Origin: Methanobacteriota archaeon
GTDB taxonomy: Archaea; Methanobacteriota; Methanobacteria; Methanobacteriales; Methanobacteriaceae
DNA: 64,000 bases
Reading direction: 5' to 3'
Assembly (NCBI GenBank): GCA_029556335.1
Contig: JAKQFA010000035.1
Location: 1-64,000 of the forward strand
Shown here one piece after another: positions 27,534-36,169 of the stretch; positions within the stretch are counted from its first letter, which is position 1; every line of letters begins with the position of its first letter. Below the pieces are notes generated by a model. It did no database searches. It saw nothing but the letters and a program-made list of their open reading frames with translations, and was not told where the DNA came from. The position numbers were made by a program, and so were the translations under genes.

Positions 27534-29492
27534 ATGTCCCAGGAAGAAGATACTTCAGGCAGGATCGGGGGAATATTATGGCCCGACCCCCAGATAGTTA
27601 AAGATAGCAACATCCAAGTGTGGATGAACAGGCACCAGATCCAGAGTTATGACCAGCTTCTGGAAAAGGCCGTAGTGGATCCGGAATGGTTCTGGGATGA
27701 AATGGCCCGGGAACTGAACTGGCAGAAACCCTACCACCAAGTTTTGAAGTGGGAAGCCCCCCATTCACAGTGGTTCCAGGATGGAAACTTCAACATCGTG
27801 GACAACGCCGTTGACCGACATGCCCGGGGTCCACATATGGATAAATTGGCCTTCATCTGGCAGGGAGAGGATGGAGAAGTTAGGAAGATGAGTTACCATC
27901 AACTTTACCAGGAGGTGAACCGATTCGCCAATGCCCTGCAGAGTCTGGGGGTGGGTAAAGGCGATACCGTCACCATCTACCTGCCCATGATACTTGAACT
28001 CCCGGTGGCCATGCTGGCCTGCGCCAAAATCGGAGCCGTGCACTCCGTGGTTTTCTCTGGATTCTGGGCAAAAAGATTCCGGGAAAGAGTTGATGAAGCC
28101 CAGTCCAAGGTAGCCATCACCTCGGATGGTTTCAGCAGGAGGGGTAAAGTTTTAGCCCTCAAGGCTAATGTGGACCGCGTGCTACTGGATGCCCCCACCG
28201 TGGAGAAGGTCATTGTGGTCCGGCATGCAAAGATCCCGGTGGATATGACTGCAGGGCGGGATCTGTGGTGGCATGAACTGGTGGAAGGGATGAGTGAAGA
28301 ATGTCCCACCGCGGTTCTGGAAGCCGAAGATCCCCTTTTCATACTGTACACCTCCGGAACCACGGGTGTGCCCAAGGGAGTGTTGCATGTGCACGCCGGG
28401 TATGCGGTAGGAGTGTACACCACCCTGAAGATGGTATTCGATTTAAAGGAAGACGATGTGTGGTGGTGTGCAGCGGATATCGGATGGATTACCGGCCACA
28501 GTTACATAGTGTACGCTCCCCTCCTCTTGGGAGTTACATCGGTGCTCTTCGAGGGAACCCCTGACTACCCGGATCCAGGATGCTTCTGGAGGATAGTGGA
28601 AAAGTATGGGGTGAACGTGTTCTACACCGCCCCCACCACCATCCGCCTGTTCATGAAATATGGGGAGAAATGGCCTCAAAAATATGATCTTAGCTCCTTA
28701 AGGCTCCTGGGAAGTGTGGGTGAGCCCATTAATCCCAAGGCTTGGTTGTGGTACCATGAACACATTGGCGGGGGAAGGTGCCCCATCATGGACACTTGGT
28801 GGCAGACCGAAACAGGCATGCACCTTATAACACCCCTTCCCATCAGCCCCCTGAAGCCAGGTTCAGCCTTCAAACCCTTCCCCACCATTATTGCAGATGT
28901 GGTGGATGATGAGGGGAATTCTGTTGTGGGTGAGGGTGGTCACCTGGTTATCAAGTCGCCCTGGCCTGCTATGTTTCGCACCCTCTACCGGAATCCTCTG
29001 CGATTCCGAAAAGCATACTGGAACACCTTCCCTGGTATTTATCTCAGTGGAGACGTTGCCCGGGTGGATGAAGACGGATACTTCTGGGTCCAGGGCCGGG
29101 AGGATGATGTTTTAAATGTTTCAGGCCACCGTATAAGTACAGCAGAGGTTGAATCAGCCCTGGTAAGTCATCCAGTAGTGGCTGAGGCCGCGGTGGTTGG
29201 CAAACCCCACCCCCTGAAGGGTGAAGAAATCTCCGCCTTCGTAATACTAAAAAAAGATGCAAAAGAGCCGGATAACCTGGAAATGGTACTGAAAAACCAG
29301 GTACGTACCGAGATAGGGCCCATCGCCACCCCCGCCCAGGTAAGATCCGTGGAGGACTTGCCAAAGACCCGTTCCGGGAAAATCATGCGTCGGGTGATTA
29401 AGGCCCTGGTTAAGGGGGAAGACCCTGGGGACACCAGTACCCTGGCCAACCCGGAGGCTGTTGAAAATTTAGAAGAAGTCCTTAAAGGTTAA
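27534..29492 (+). CDS. acs: Acetyl-CoA synthetase, AMP-forming
   Basis: Activates acetate to acetyl-CoA with ATP via acetyl-AMP. It has about 652 residues from the ATG at 27534; a TTG at 27519 would add five. All core motifs are present: YTSGTTGVPKGV (P-loop), the acetate pocket Trp in TWWQTETGM, SGDVARVDEDGYFWVQGRED (hinge) and the catalytic Lys in PKTRSGKIMRR (about 600). Hydrogenotrophic methanogens use it to assimilate acetate rather than to make methane. Its stop overlaps the end of the convergent dUTPase gene by four bases, leaving no room for a separate terminator. Confidence 0.95.
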   Translation: MSQEEDTSGRIGGILWPDPQIVKDSNIQVWMNRHQIQSYDQLLEKAVVDPEWFWDEMARELNWQKPYHQVLKWEAPHSQWFQDGNFNIVDNAVDRHARGPHMDKLAFIWQGEDGEVRKMSYHQLYQEVNRFANALQSLGVGKGDTVTIYLPMILELPVAMLACAKIGAVHSVVFSGFWAKRFRERVDEAQSKVAITSDGFSRRGKVLALKANVDRVLLDAPTVEKVIVVRHAKIPVDMTAGRDLWWHELVEGMSEECPTAVLEAEDPLFILYTSGTTGVPKGVLHVHAGYAVGVYTTLKMVFDLKEDDVWWCAADIGWITGHSYIVYAPLLLGVTSVLFEGTPDYPDPGCFWRIVEKYGVNVFYTAPTTIRLFMKYGEKWPQKYDLSSLRLLGSVGEPINPKAWLWYHEHIGGGRCPIMDTWWQTETGMHLITPLPISPLKPGSAFKPFPTIIADVVDDEGNSVVGEGGHLVIKSPWPAMFRTLYRNPLRFRKAYWNTFPGIYLSGDVARVDEDGYFWVQGREDDVLNVSGHRISTAEVESALVSHPVVAEAAVVGKPHPLKGEEISAFVILKKDAKEPDNLEMVLKNQVRTEIGPIATPAQVRSVEDLPKTRSGKIMRRVIKALVKGEDPGDTSTLANPEAVENLEEVLKG

Positions 29493-29950
29493 TCCTGTTC
29501 TTCCTCCTGGTAGCTGCCGTTGTACTCGCCTGAACCTTCCACTTTAAAAACCACTCCCTGAACTATCCTTTCACCTCTTTTCAGGGTGTAACTGTATTCT
29601 CCCTGATTCACCAGGAGAAATTGCAGGGTACCGTAGAAGCCCGGGTCTCCCAGGGCGGTGTGGATGGATATAAATGACCTTAAAAGGGTGGACCTGGGAA
29701 GGTAGAGCATGGAATAGCCCTTGGGGATTTTTATCCTACGGTCCACAGTTACGATGTAGGCGGTTTTAGCCTGGAGATTGTAGAGGGGAGGTTCCAGTTC
29801 TTCCAGTTCCGGCAGATTTTTCACATCATCAATTAAAGAACCGGATCCTGCCTGTTTATAAACTGCATCCACCCGCAGATCAATCCCCGCCGGCTGCACC
29901 AGCTCCTTAAAGTCAGGGAACAATTGGGTAAGTTTTTTTTCACCGAGCAT
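29489..29950 (-). CDS. dut: dUTP diphosphatase (dCTP deaminase/dUTPase family)
   Basis: Hydrolyses dUTP to dUMP and diphosphate, keeping uracil out of DNA and feeding dTMP synthesis. The 153 residues are of the archaeal type: QPAGIDLRVD (about 18-27), PRSTLLRS, HTALGDPGFYG with the catalytic Asp, NQGEYSYTLKRGERIVQGVVF, and a short Gly-rich C-terminal arm (GSGEYNGSYQ) that closes over the substrate. A dCTP deaminase activity cannot be excluded by eye. The acidic tail overlaps the end of acs. Two thymidylate-kinase-type genes further along the window belong to the same nucleotide route. Confidence 0.87.
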   Translation of the reverse strand: MLGEKKLTQLFPDFKELVQPAGIDLRVDAVYKQAGSGSLIDDVKNLPELEELEPPLYNLQAKTAYIVTVDRRIKIPKGYSMLYLPRSTLLRSFISIHTALGDPGFYGTLQFLLVNQGEYSYTLKRGERIVQGVVFKVEGSGEYNGSYQEEEQD

Positions 29951-30157
29951 TATAATCGTCCTCTTGGGATTTGTATTCTAACTCAACAAGGGAATTGTTG
30001 CTGATAACTGTGTAACTAAAAATTTACATTGCTTATTAGTACATCTATTAACGTGTCCATCTACATTTAGTTTTAACCAAATCTGGAAAAAAACTTTGCC
30101 CACTATGGTTGGATCCTTGGTGATGGCTGGGTGTGGAGGATGCTTAAGGTGTTAGAG

Positions 30158-30835
30158 ATGAAAAAAATCAAAAACCACTTCCAAAAAGAGGCGGAAATAT
30201 TTGATGGGCTGATCAGGACGCTGATACCCAACTACGAGGAGATGATAGAAGCCCTAGCTGGGGTGCTGCCCTTCCACCCCCGGGAACATGTTTCGATCCT
30301 TGATCTTGGTTCTGGAACAGGTAACGTTTCATGGGCCATTAAGAAGAGGTTTCCCCAGGCTCACCTCACCTGTCTGGATCTGGCGGAGAATATGATCCAG
30401 AACACCAGACACAAACTGGCCGAGTATGGGGAGGTGGATTATGTGGTGGGAGATCTGCGTGATCTGGATGCTGTGGAAGAATATGACGCAGTGGTGAGTT
30501 CCCTGGCCATTCATCACCTGTCCCGTGATGAGCAGCGTTCATTTTACTCCCAGATTTACACGGCCCTGAAGGGTGGTGGAGTGTTTTACAATGCCGATAA
30601 TCTTCAGTCCTCGTCTGAGAGTTTGAACCAGTTTTATCTGGAAAAATGGAGAAAATTCATGTTACAGTATCACAGCCCCAAAGAAGTGGAAGCTGTCTGG
30701 CTGGCCCGCCACCACCAGGAAGACCATCCCCAACCCCTCACAGACCACTTGGACTGGTTGAAGGAGGCCGGGTTTCAGGACCTGGATGTGGTGTGGAAGC
30801 ATTACTACTTCGGAGTGTACGGTGCTAGAAAATAG
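30158..30835 (+). CDS. Class I SAM-dependent methyltransferase
   Basis: About 225 residues from the ATG at 30158, selected because AAGGTG lies six bases upstream; a GTG at 30131 is the alternative. Motif I is ILDLGSGTGNVSWAI, followed by LTCLDLAENMI and YDAVVSSLAIHHL, so it is a Rossmann methyltransferase of the UbiE/BioC-like kind. The C-terminal part carries DHLDWLKEAGFQDLDVVWKH, a common ending of small-molecule methyltransferases. The substrate is unknown and no neighbour on the same strand gives a hint. Confidence 0.87.
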   Translation: MKKIKNHFQKEAEIFDGLIRTLIPNYEEMIEALAGVLPFHPREHVSILDLGSGTGNVSWAIKKRFPQAHLTCLDLAENMIQNTRHKLAEYGEVDYVVGDLRDLDAVEEYDAVVSSLAIHHLSRDEQRSFYSQIYTALKGGGVFYNADNLQSSSESLNQFYLEKWRKFMLQYHSPKEVEAVWLARHHQEDHPQPLTDHLDWLKEAGFQDLDVVWKHYYFGVYGARK

Positions 30836-30910
30836 TGGATAAGCCCTTGGAAATATTATTTCAAAATCCAGGGGTAAATAGGTTACAGGTTCTGGTGTGA
30901 TGTATAGTTA

Positions 30911-32197
30911 TTAGGCATCTGACCCGAAGATCTGCTCCACCATCCAATCTGGCTTGAATTCTATGATATCCTTGTATCCCTGGCCCACGCCCAAAAATAG
31001 TATGGGTTTTTGGACCACATATCCAATGGATAATGCTGCACCACCTTTAGCATCAGCATCAGCCTTGGTTAGTATGATACCATCCAATCCCACGGCATCG
31101 TTGAATTTGGTGGCCTGTTCCACCACATCGTTACCAGTCAATGCATCGCCTACGAAGATGACCAGATCCGGCTTCACCACCCTCTGTATTTTCTTCATCT
31201 CATCCATGAGGTTGGTGTTGGTCTGCATCCTCCCGGCGGTGTCTATGAATACCAGTTCCTTTTTCTGGGCCCGGGCATGTTCCACGGCATCGTAGGCCAC
31301 TGCCGCGGGATCAGCACCCTTTTGATGTTTAATAATTTTTATCTTTAAATTTTCGGCGTGATGAGTGATTTGTTCAATAGCACCAGCCCTGAAAGTGTCT
31401 GATGCAGCCAGAACGGGTGTGAATCCTTTTGAAACAAAATAATCAGCAAGTTTAGAAATGGTGGTGGTTTTCCCTGTACCATTGATGCCCACGAACATTA
31501 GTTTTAATGGTTCACCTGCTTTTCTGGCTTCCTGGGCCAGAGCCATGACATTTGGACCTTTAACCATTAAGATCTCTGATATGGCTTTTTTAAGAGCATC
31601 CTGGGTATGTAGGGCGACATCACTCCTTCTTTTAATTTTACGCCCCACCAGATCGTTTTCCACCGATTTTATGATCTTCTCTGCCACTTCCAATGCCACA
31701 TCGCCCTCCAGTAGGGAGAGTTCCAGTTCAAATAGCACATCTTCCAGGTCCCCCTGGGATATGGTTTTGTGGGTGGCGAATCCAAACAGGCCTGGCTCAC
31801 TCTCCAGGGATGTGTCCTTTGTTTTTACTTTATCAGAACCTGGTCCAGTTCTGGTTTCATCTATATCTTCTGGAACTATCTTATCAACAGTTTCTTCCTT
31901 ATCTGTCCCAGATACTTCTTCTTTATGGGTTGATTTCCGGCGGAATATGGCAAAACGGGAGGTTTTTTCTTCCTCTGCAATTTTAAAGCCGGAGTCATCA
32001 GTGGATGATATATCTTCAGCTGATAAACTAGATCCATTCTGTTCCTTCCCGGAAGCTTTTTCTACTGTCTCCCCCTCCACTGGCAACATCTTTTTTCCAG
32101 TGCCAGTTTCATCTCCAGGGAGACTTTCTTCGTCTGAAAATTTATCGGATACTTTACCTACTGCTCCGCTAAATTTCTTTTTTAGAAAATCGAACAA
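30911..32197 (-). CDS. ftsY: Signal recognition particle receptor FtsY
   Basis: The membrane-associated SRP GTPase that receives ribosome-SRP complexes for co-translational insertion. The 428 residues comprise a long, highly charged N-terminal region (about 1-150, Lys/Glu/Asp/Ser-rich) that starts MFDFLKKKFSG, likely an amphipathic membrane anchor, then the N domain and the G domain with GINGTGKTTTISKLA, DTFRAGAIEQ, DTAGRMQTN and TKADADAKGGAA. The N-terminal acidic region is longer than in many archaeal FtsY. It is the last gene of the translation block and lies 21 bases after prefoldin alpha, the common arrangement in Methanobacteriales. Confidence 0.96.
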   Translation of the reverse strand: MFDFLKKKFSGAVGKVSDKFSDEESLPGDETGTGKKMLPVEGETVEKASGKEQNGSSLSAEDISSTDDSGFKIAEEEKTSRFAIFRRKSTHKEEVSGTDKEETVDKIVPEDIDETRTGPGSDKVKTKDTSLESEPGLFGFATHKTISQGDLEDVLFELELSLLEGDVALEVAEKIIKSVENDLVGRKIKRRSDVALHTQDALKKAISEILMVKGPNVMALAQEARKAGEPLKLMFVGINGTGKTTTISKLADYFVSKGFTPVLAASDTFRAGAIEQITHHAENLKIKIIKHQKGADPAAVAYDAVEHARAQKKELVFIDTAGRMQTNTNLMDEMKKIQRVVKPDLVIFVGDALTGNDVVEQATKFNDAVGLDGIILTKADADAKGGAALSIGYVVQKPILFLGVGQGYKDIIEFKPDWMVEQIFGSDA

Positions 32198-32218
32198 TGG
32201 AATCTAACTCTTGATGGT

Positions 32219-32644
32219 CTATCCTTGAGTCCCTTCCAGTTGCTGGAGTAGTTTCTCTGCTTCGGGACTTTTCTGGACGATTATTTCACTGATATTCTGC
32301 AAGTCTCCCATCATACGATTAAGGAGGCCTTCCAGTTCCTCTTTCTGGTTTTTAATACTTTCCTGAGCGTCACCGACCTTCTTTTTGATGGCAGCACCGG
32401 CTCCCACTCCCACTATAATTTCTTCAGTGTTTTTTATCTCGGTGATCAGGAATGAACCTGCACCAATGGGTACGAAGGTTTCAACTCCTTTTTTACCCTT
32501 TAACTCGTCCAATGTTTCCAGGGCCATTACCAGTTCAGATATACTAACTTTTAGGGTTTCGATTTGCTGATTTAAAAGTTCGGCCTGGGCTTTGTACATG
32601 TTGAGCTCGTTTATAAGCTCTTCCAGTCGCTGACGGTCATCCAT
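32219..32644 (-). CDS. pfdA: Prefoldin subunit alpha
   Basis: A 141-residue chaperone subunit. Two long coiled-coil helices (about 1-45 and 90-138) flank a short beta region (FVPIGAGSFLITEIKN to VGVGAGAAIKK) that builds the hexamer's beta barrel. Two alpha and four beta subunits form the jellyfish-shaped hexamer that carries unfolded protein to the thermosome. The gene lies seven bases after L18Ae and 21 before ftsY in one minus-strand operon. Confidence 0.94.
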   Translation of the reverse strand: MDDRQRLEELINELNMYKAQAELLNQQIETLKVSISELVMALETLDELKGKKGVETFVPIGAGSFLITEIKNTEEIIVGVGAGAAIKKKVGDAQESIKNQKEELEGLLNRMMGDLQNISEIIVQKSPEAEKLLQQLEGTQG

Positions 32645-32651
32645 GGAATGA

Positions 32652-32882
32652 TCACTCCTGAATTAGGGCCTTGATCAGTGGGTCCAGGACATCGTCTGCT
32701 GATATTTCCTGGATATCCTGAATTTTTATCTGATTCCTTGTTATGTGGTGTTTGCTTCCGAATTCAGAGTAGATCTTCTCCCTGATATCAGCTTCGCTGG
32801 TGGCTCTCAATTCCCGGGTGAAGGGTTTGAGTCTGTCCCCCATCATAAATTTACCTTGTATTCTAAATATCTTTGTTTTCAT
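32652..32882 (-). CDS. rpl18a: Large-subunit ribosomal protein L18Ae (LX)
   Basis: A 76-residue archaeal L18Ae/LX protein: FRIQGKFMMGDRLKPFTRELRA followed by a charged middle and a GSKHHITRNQIKIQDIQEI segment. It matches the short archaeal version of eukaryotic L18A. Its ATG overlaps the aIF6 stop by four bases, and prefoldin alpha follows seven bases later, so translation of the three is probably coupled. Confidence 0.93.
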   Translation of the reverse strand: MKTKIFRIQGKFMMGDRLKPFTRELRATSEADIREKIYSEFGSKHHITRNQIKIQDIQEISADDVLDPLIKALIQE

Positions 32883-33553
32883 AAATATACCTCGAGAAAA
32901 CCCAATGATTCTTCGATTCTTGCCATTTCCGGACCAGTCGTATCCAGACCCACCAACACGCCGTGGCTGTTGGCCACTGACCCGGACCCCACCAGGCGAG
33001 TACCCCGGTTAACGGTACCCACATCTGCAGGAACCTTCAAAGTCGATTCCAGAAGTTTTAATTCATCTGGAGTTGCAGATGGATGTACTAAAACTCCTTT
33101 ATTGGTAGCTAGTGCTACTGATCCAGTGATCTTAAAATTTGCTATTTTTCCCCTTTCTACATCCACATCCAGGGTGCTGGATATTAACTCTGCAGATTTA
33201 TCAGAGAGGAGGGGATTAATTATCGCCCCGTGGTCATTTACCAAGACGATGTTGCCTACTGCAGTGAGCCTGTCAGGTATTCTCTCCACTGCCAGCCCAG
33301 TTTGACGGATAGCATCTACTTCCCGGTCAAAGGCATATTTGGATACCACGAATCCCTGGGAGTTTCCAACAGTCAAAGCTCCGGCTAGATTGCTGCCGCT
33401 GATGTGGGTCTTGATTAGTGGTACCTGGAGTGCTTCCTCAATTAATTGGAGGTCCTTGTCTTCCAGGTTAGGGGGAACCAGTGCCGCCTGATCAGTGGCA
33501 GAAATGGCCACTCCCAGGTTGGGGTTGCCCCTCAAGTTAAATCTCCTGATCAT
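32879..33553 (-). CDS. eif6: Translation initiation factor aIF6
   Basis: Binds the large ribosomal subunit at the L14/L24e face and blocks premature joining with the small subunit. The 224 residues show the five-fold pseudo-symmetric repeat of the family: recurring LGVAISATDQAALVP, TVGNSQGFVV, NDHGAIINP, TNKGVLVHP and ANSHGVLV segments, each followed by a helix. The gene lies 18 bases after L31e and overlaps L18Ae by four bases. Confidence 0.95.
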   Translation of the reverse strand: MIRRFNLRGNPNLGVAISATDQAALVPPNLEDKDLQLIEEALQVPLIKTHISGSNLAGALTVGNSQGFVVSKYAFDREVDAIRQTGLAVERIPDRLTAVGNIVLVNDHGAIINPLLSDKSAELISSTLDVDVERGKIANFKITGSVALATNKGVLVHPSATPDELKLLESTLKVPADVGTVNRGTRLVGSGSVANSHGVLVGLDTTGPEMARIEESLGFLEVYL

Positions 33554-33570
33554 AGGTTCACCTATTACAT

Positions 33571-33819
33571 TCAGGCCAGGGTGACCAAAACCGAACCATC
33601 ATCTTCTTTGGTGGCCTTTACCTTAATCCTGGGGGGTATTTTCTGGATTCCCCTTTCCCATATCTTCTCATTAACTGAGGCGTCAATTTTAACGTCCTCT
33701 GATTTCATGTGTCTCTGGATGAAATCCCTTACATATCGGGTTGCCCGGGGAGATCTCTTAGTCCTTGGGACTTTTTTAACATCTCTCAGGGGAATGGTGT
33801 AAACTCTTTCCATGTTCAA
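33571..33819 (-). CDS. rpl31e: Large-subunit ribosomal protein L31e
   Basis: An 82-residue protein located near the polypeptide exit tunnel. The family pattern is clear: MERVYTIPLRDVKKVPRTKR, then ATRYVRDFIQRHMKSEDVKID and WERGIQKIPPRIKVKA. An in-frame Met one residue after the first (MNMERV) is an equally good start. It follows L39e by five bases. Confidence 0.95.
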   Translation of the reverse strand: MNMERVYTIPLRDVKKVPRTKRSPRATRYVRDFIQRHMKSEDVKIDASVNEKIWERGIQKIPPRIKVKATKEDDGSVLVTLA

Positions 33820-33824
33820 TCTCC

Positions 33825-33980
33825 TTATACTTTGATCTTACTTCTTCTCCAGTGTCTCATTTTGGGGTGAGACCTCACTTTACGGGAGGTTTTTAGCATG
33901 GCCCACAGTGGCACCCTTCGGTTTTGTTTATATGCCTTTGCCAGTCTAAGTTTTTTTGCTAGAGGTTTATTTCGACTCAT
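33825..33980 (-). CDS. rpl39e: Large-subunit ribosomal protein L39e
   Basis: A 51-residue, extremely basic protein that lines the ribosomal exit tunnel. It reads MSRNKPLAKKLRLAKAYKQN, then RRVPLWAMLKTSRKVRSHPK and ends with RRSKIKV, a complete match to the L39e pattern (NRRVPxWxxxKT, RxNPKxRxWRR-like). It starts inside the last 14 bases of the upstream PP-loop gene and is followed by L31e, the standard archaeal order. Confidence 0.96.
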   Translation of the reverse strand: MSRNKPLAKKLRLAKAYKQNRRVPLWAMLKTSRKVRSHPKMRHWRRSKIKV

Positions 33981-34569
33981 TTTCTCTCCATCCTATTACT
34001 CTTGATTGTGTGTGGGGGGGAAAAAGGCTTTCTGCAATTTTTATTCCTTTTTTCTCCCGGATAAGGTGTCTAATCTCTATCTCGTAGTCTGAGTTGTTGT
34101 GGGGATTGGTTGGTTCTTTTTTAAGCTTGAAAAGATTTTTTCCCAAGTTGTTTACAGTCCGATGCCCAAAACCGCTGAGGTTGATGTACTCCACACCATG
34201 GCGGTCCTGGAAGCTGGCTACCTCCCGGTGGCTTAGTCTGGGAACCCGGTCATCGCGGCGTACACCATCGGCCACCACCCCATACCCAGATGCAGCCACT
34301 TCTAAAATCTGCCGGTGCAGGTAATGAATACCCTGGTTGGGATAACCATCCTCCAATATCCTGGAAACAGCGTTCTCCAGTAAAGTTTTATCAGCACGTA
34401 AGACCCGGTGGCTGAAGCCCAGATTTTTTGCAGCTTCTTTGGCTGGTTTATAGGAAGGATAAACACCAAAATTTGCGGTTAAAAGCTCTACCTGATATCC
34501 TAATCTATGGAGGATAACAGCCATGAGGGAACTGTCTTTACCCCCACTGTAGAGTACCGCTGCTTTCAT
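33967..34569 (-). CDS. PP-loop ATP pyrophosphatase-like protein
   Basis: A 200-residue protein of the adenine-nucleotide alpha-hydrolase fold. The PP-loop SGGKDSSLMA is at about residues 8-17, followed by VELLTANFGVYPS and GVVADGVRRDDRVPRLS. Such proteins activate RNA or small molecules by adenylation, for example in tRNA thiolation. No Cys-rich zinc site is present, so it does not resemble the TtuA/Ncs6 type, and its substrate is unknown. Position in the ribosomal operon, overlapping L39e by 14 bases and PDCD5 by four, is conserved as far as I recall and suggests a link to translation. Confidence 0.85.
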   Translation of the reverse strand: MKAAVLYSGGKDSSLMAVILHRLGYQVELLTANFGVYPSYKPAKEAAKNLGFSHRVLRADKTLLENAVSRILEDGYPNQGIHYLHRQILEVAASGYGVVADGVRRDDRVPRLSHREVASFQDRHGVEYINLSGFGHRTVNNLGKNLFKLKKEPTNPHNNSDYEIEIRHLIREKKGIKIAESLFPPHTQSRVIGWRENESK

Positions 34570-34913
34570 TTTCTTACAATCTTTATTTCTTTCTTCTGGC
34601 TAGCCCCTAATTTTCGTAAAAGCTCCTTTAACTGTTCATCAGTTATTTTAGAAGCTATTCTTCCTGCCTGAGCCAGTTGAATGAGCTGAAGTTCGATTTG
34701 ATTCACATAATCCGGCCGGGTCAGTCGGAGATTAGCCAGTCTACTGCGGGCCTCAGGGGTGAGGATCTGCATCATTATTTGCCTTTTTTGTGCCTCCATC
34801 TCCTGACGCATGCGCTCCTGGGCCTCAATTTCTTGTTGAGACATTTGTTGAGCTGCCTGCTGCTGTTGTAACTGTTCCATTCTTCGACGGCGTATCTCTT
34901 CGATATCGCTCAT
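34566..34913 (-). CDS. PDCD5-family DNA-binding protein
   Basis: A 115-residue protein of the archaeal PDCD5/TFAR19 family. A Gln-rich, strongly helical N-terminus (IEEIRRRRMEQLQQQQAAQQ) leads to the three-helix core (ILTPEARSRLANLRLTRPDY, then VNQIELQLIQLAQAG) and a basic end with ITDEQLKELLRKL. Archaeal members bind nucleic acid weakly; the human relative is linked to apoptosis and to the chaperonin. The gene is tightly packed between S19e and the PP-loop gene. Confidence 0.92.
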   Translation of the reverse strand: MSDIEEIRRRRMEQLQQQQAAQQMSQQEIEAQERMRQEMEAQKRQIMMQILTPEARSRLANLRLTRPDYVNQIELQLIQLAQAGRIASKITDEQLKELLRKLGASQKKEIKIVRK

Positions 34914-34928
34914 TTAAAAAATCCCCAT

Positions 34929-35366
34929 TTAATACTTGGCTGCTTGTGGTATGTCTTTTTTAATCTGGTGGGATGCTTTGTCCAGGAAGGACCGTCCCTC
35001 AGAGGTAACTCTTCTTCCTTCATCCACCTTCTCCACCAGTCCAGCATCCTCCAGTTGGTGCAGGGCCCCCCTGACTATGGAACCGCTGCCCCTTCTGAAT
35101 TTTTCAGGGCTGGTACCACGGTCCTTGCTACCACCATAGTAAGTTCGCAGACTGTTGATACCCACAGGACCATCCATGTAAACCCTTCTTAAAAGGGAAG
35201 CGCAACGTACGTACCACCAGTCAGCATCATCAGGCCTTCTTTCCTTGTGAACACCTGTTTTTACAAAGGCAGCCCATTCTGGTGGGGTGATCTTTTTATT
35301 TTCACTTAATTCCTTGGCGACTTCGCTGATGAGCGAGTCGGCAGGCACATCATAAACTGTAGTCAT
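34929..35366 (-). CDS. rps19e: Small-subunit ribosomal protein S19e
   Basis: A 145-residue winged-helix ribosomal protein needed for late 40S-type head assembly. Clear family features are the start TTVYDVPADSLI, PEWAAFVKTGVHKERRP, DADWWYVRCASLLRRVYMDG and GVNSLRTYYG-like VGINSLRTYYGGSKDRGTSP, then a winged helix ending in RRVTSEGRSFLDK. It lies 15 bases ahead of PDCD5 in the same operon. Confidence 0.95.
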   Translation of the reverse strand: MTTVYDVPADSLISEVAKELSENKKITPPEWAAFVKTGVHKERRPDDADWWYVRCASLLRRVYMDGPVGINSLRTYYGGSKDRGTSPEKFRRGSGSIVRGALHQLEDAGLVEKVDEGRRVTSEGRSFLDKASHQIKKDIPQAAKY

Positions 35367-35376
35367 ATTTATCCTC

Positions 35377-35613
35377 CTAATTACCTCTTTTTTTGAATAT
35401 TACAGCAACGTTACCTCTAAAATCAACCAGTTTAGCATTGGATTTTTCGGTGATCTGAGTAATATAGTTTTGTTTCTCGGGTGATATACCTTTCGAAAAG
35501 CGGAGCTTAACCACTTCTCGTTCCTTCAGATGTCTCTTGATCTCATCCAGCACTCCAGGGTTGACTCCGGATTTGCCTATGTTGATGGTAATGGTCGAAA
35601 GTGATCTATTCAT
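35377..35613 (-). CDS. YhbY/CRM-domain RNA-binding protein
   Basis: About 78 residues from the ATG at 35613, which overlaps the rnp4 stop within ATGAATAG and has AAGGAACT upstream; an ATG ten codons earlier inside rnp4 is less likely. The CRM fold is clear: TITINIGKSGVNPGVLDEIK, then LKEREVVKLRF and KLVDFRGNVAVIFKK. Bacterial YhbY binds the large ribosomal subunit precursor. Its place between rnp4 and S19e fits a role in rRNA or ribosome assembly. Confidence 0.9.
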   Translation of the reverse strand: MNRSLSTITINIGKSGVNPGVLDEIKRHLKEREVVKLRFSKGISPEKQNYITQITEKSNAKLVDFRGNVAVIFKKRGN

Positions 35614-35977
35614 GAGTTCCTTCTTGGAAGGTGCGGGGTTCAATTTTTTTCCTCCTCTTGGACTTCTGCTCCTTTACATAGGGCATGGTACTGACTTCTC
35701 CACATTCCAGGCACTTTACAGTCACTGCTTGTTGGTTAAGCCTGACTTTAGAGTTTAATCCTGGCTTTAAAAACCTTTTACACCCTTTACAGTACCTGCA
35801 CCTCCAGTAGGAAGGCATCTTCAGGTTATACTTCTGGGCAATGTTCCGGGCCATCTCCACGTAGCGGTGCGACCGTAATGGGTGGAGGGAAAATTCTTCT
35901 TCCGCCATTTTGAAGAGGATTTCAAGCCTTTCATAGGCTATTTTTATCATCCACTTCGGTCTTCTTCCCCTTCGCAA
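35606..35977 (-). CDS. rnp4: RNase P protein component 4 (Rpp21 homologue)
   Basis: A 123-residue zinc-ribbon subunit of archaeal RNase P, which trims the 5' ends of pre-tRNA. The start RRGRRPKWMIKIAYERLEIL, the motif SHRYVEMARNIAQKYNLKMP and four Cys (CRYCKGC region and CLECG) mark the family; the tail is basic. The first codon is TTG, supported by GAGAGG six bases upstream and by the conserved residues encoded before the next ATG. The downstream gene overlaps it by eight bases. Confidence 0.94.
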   Translation of the reverse strand: MRRGRRPKWMIKIAYERLEILFKMAEEEFSLHPLRSHRYVEMARNIAQKYNLKMPSYWRCRYCKGCKRFLKPGLNSKVRLNQQAVTVKCLECGEVSTMPYVKEQKSKRRKKIEPRTFQEGTHE

Positions 35978-36169
35978 ATTTTAACCTCTCAAGAAACATC
36001 GAAGATGCTAAGAATCCTAAGTTTCTCAAAAGACAGAGATGTATGGGTAACTATTCTGAAGCCTGAGAATGTACTTAAGAATAATGAATTAGTTTATCTA
36101 CTTCTCCCTTTAAAAAGCTTTTCTCATGGTGGCATTGTGTCATCATTAGGATGCTGGGATCCGTGGGGA

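Noticed and set aside
31458..32207. Open frame of about 250 codons opposite ftsY
   Set aside because: It is the complement of the charged FtsY N-terminal region; Ser-rich, without a ribosome binding site or a recognisable domain.
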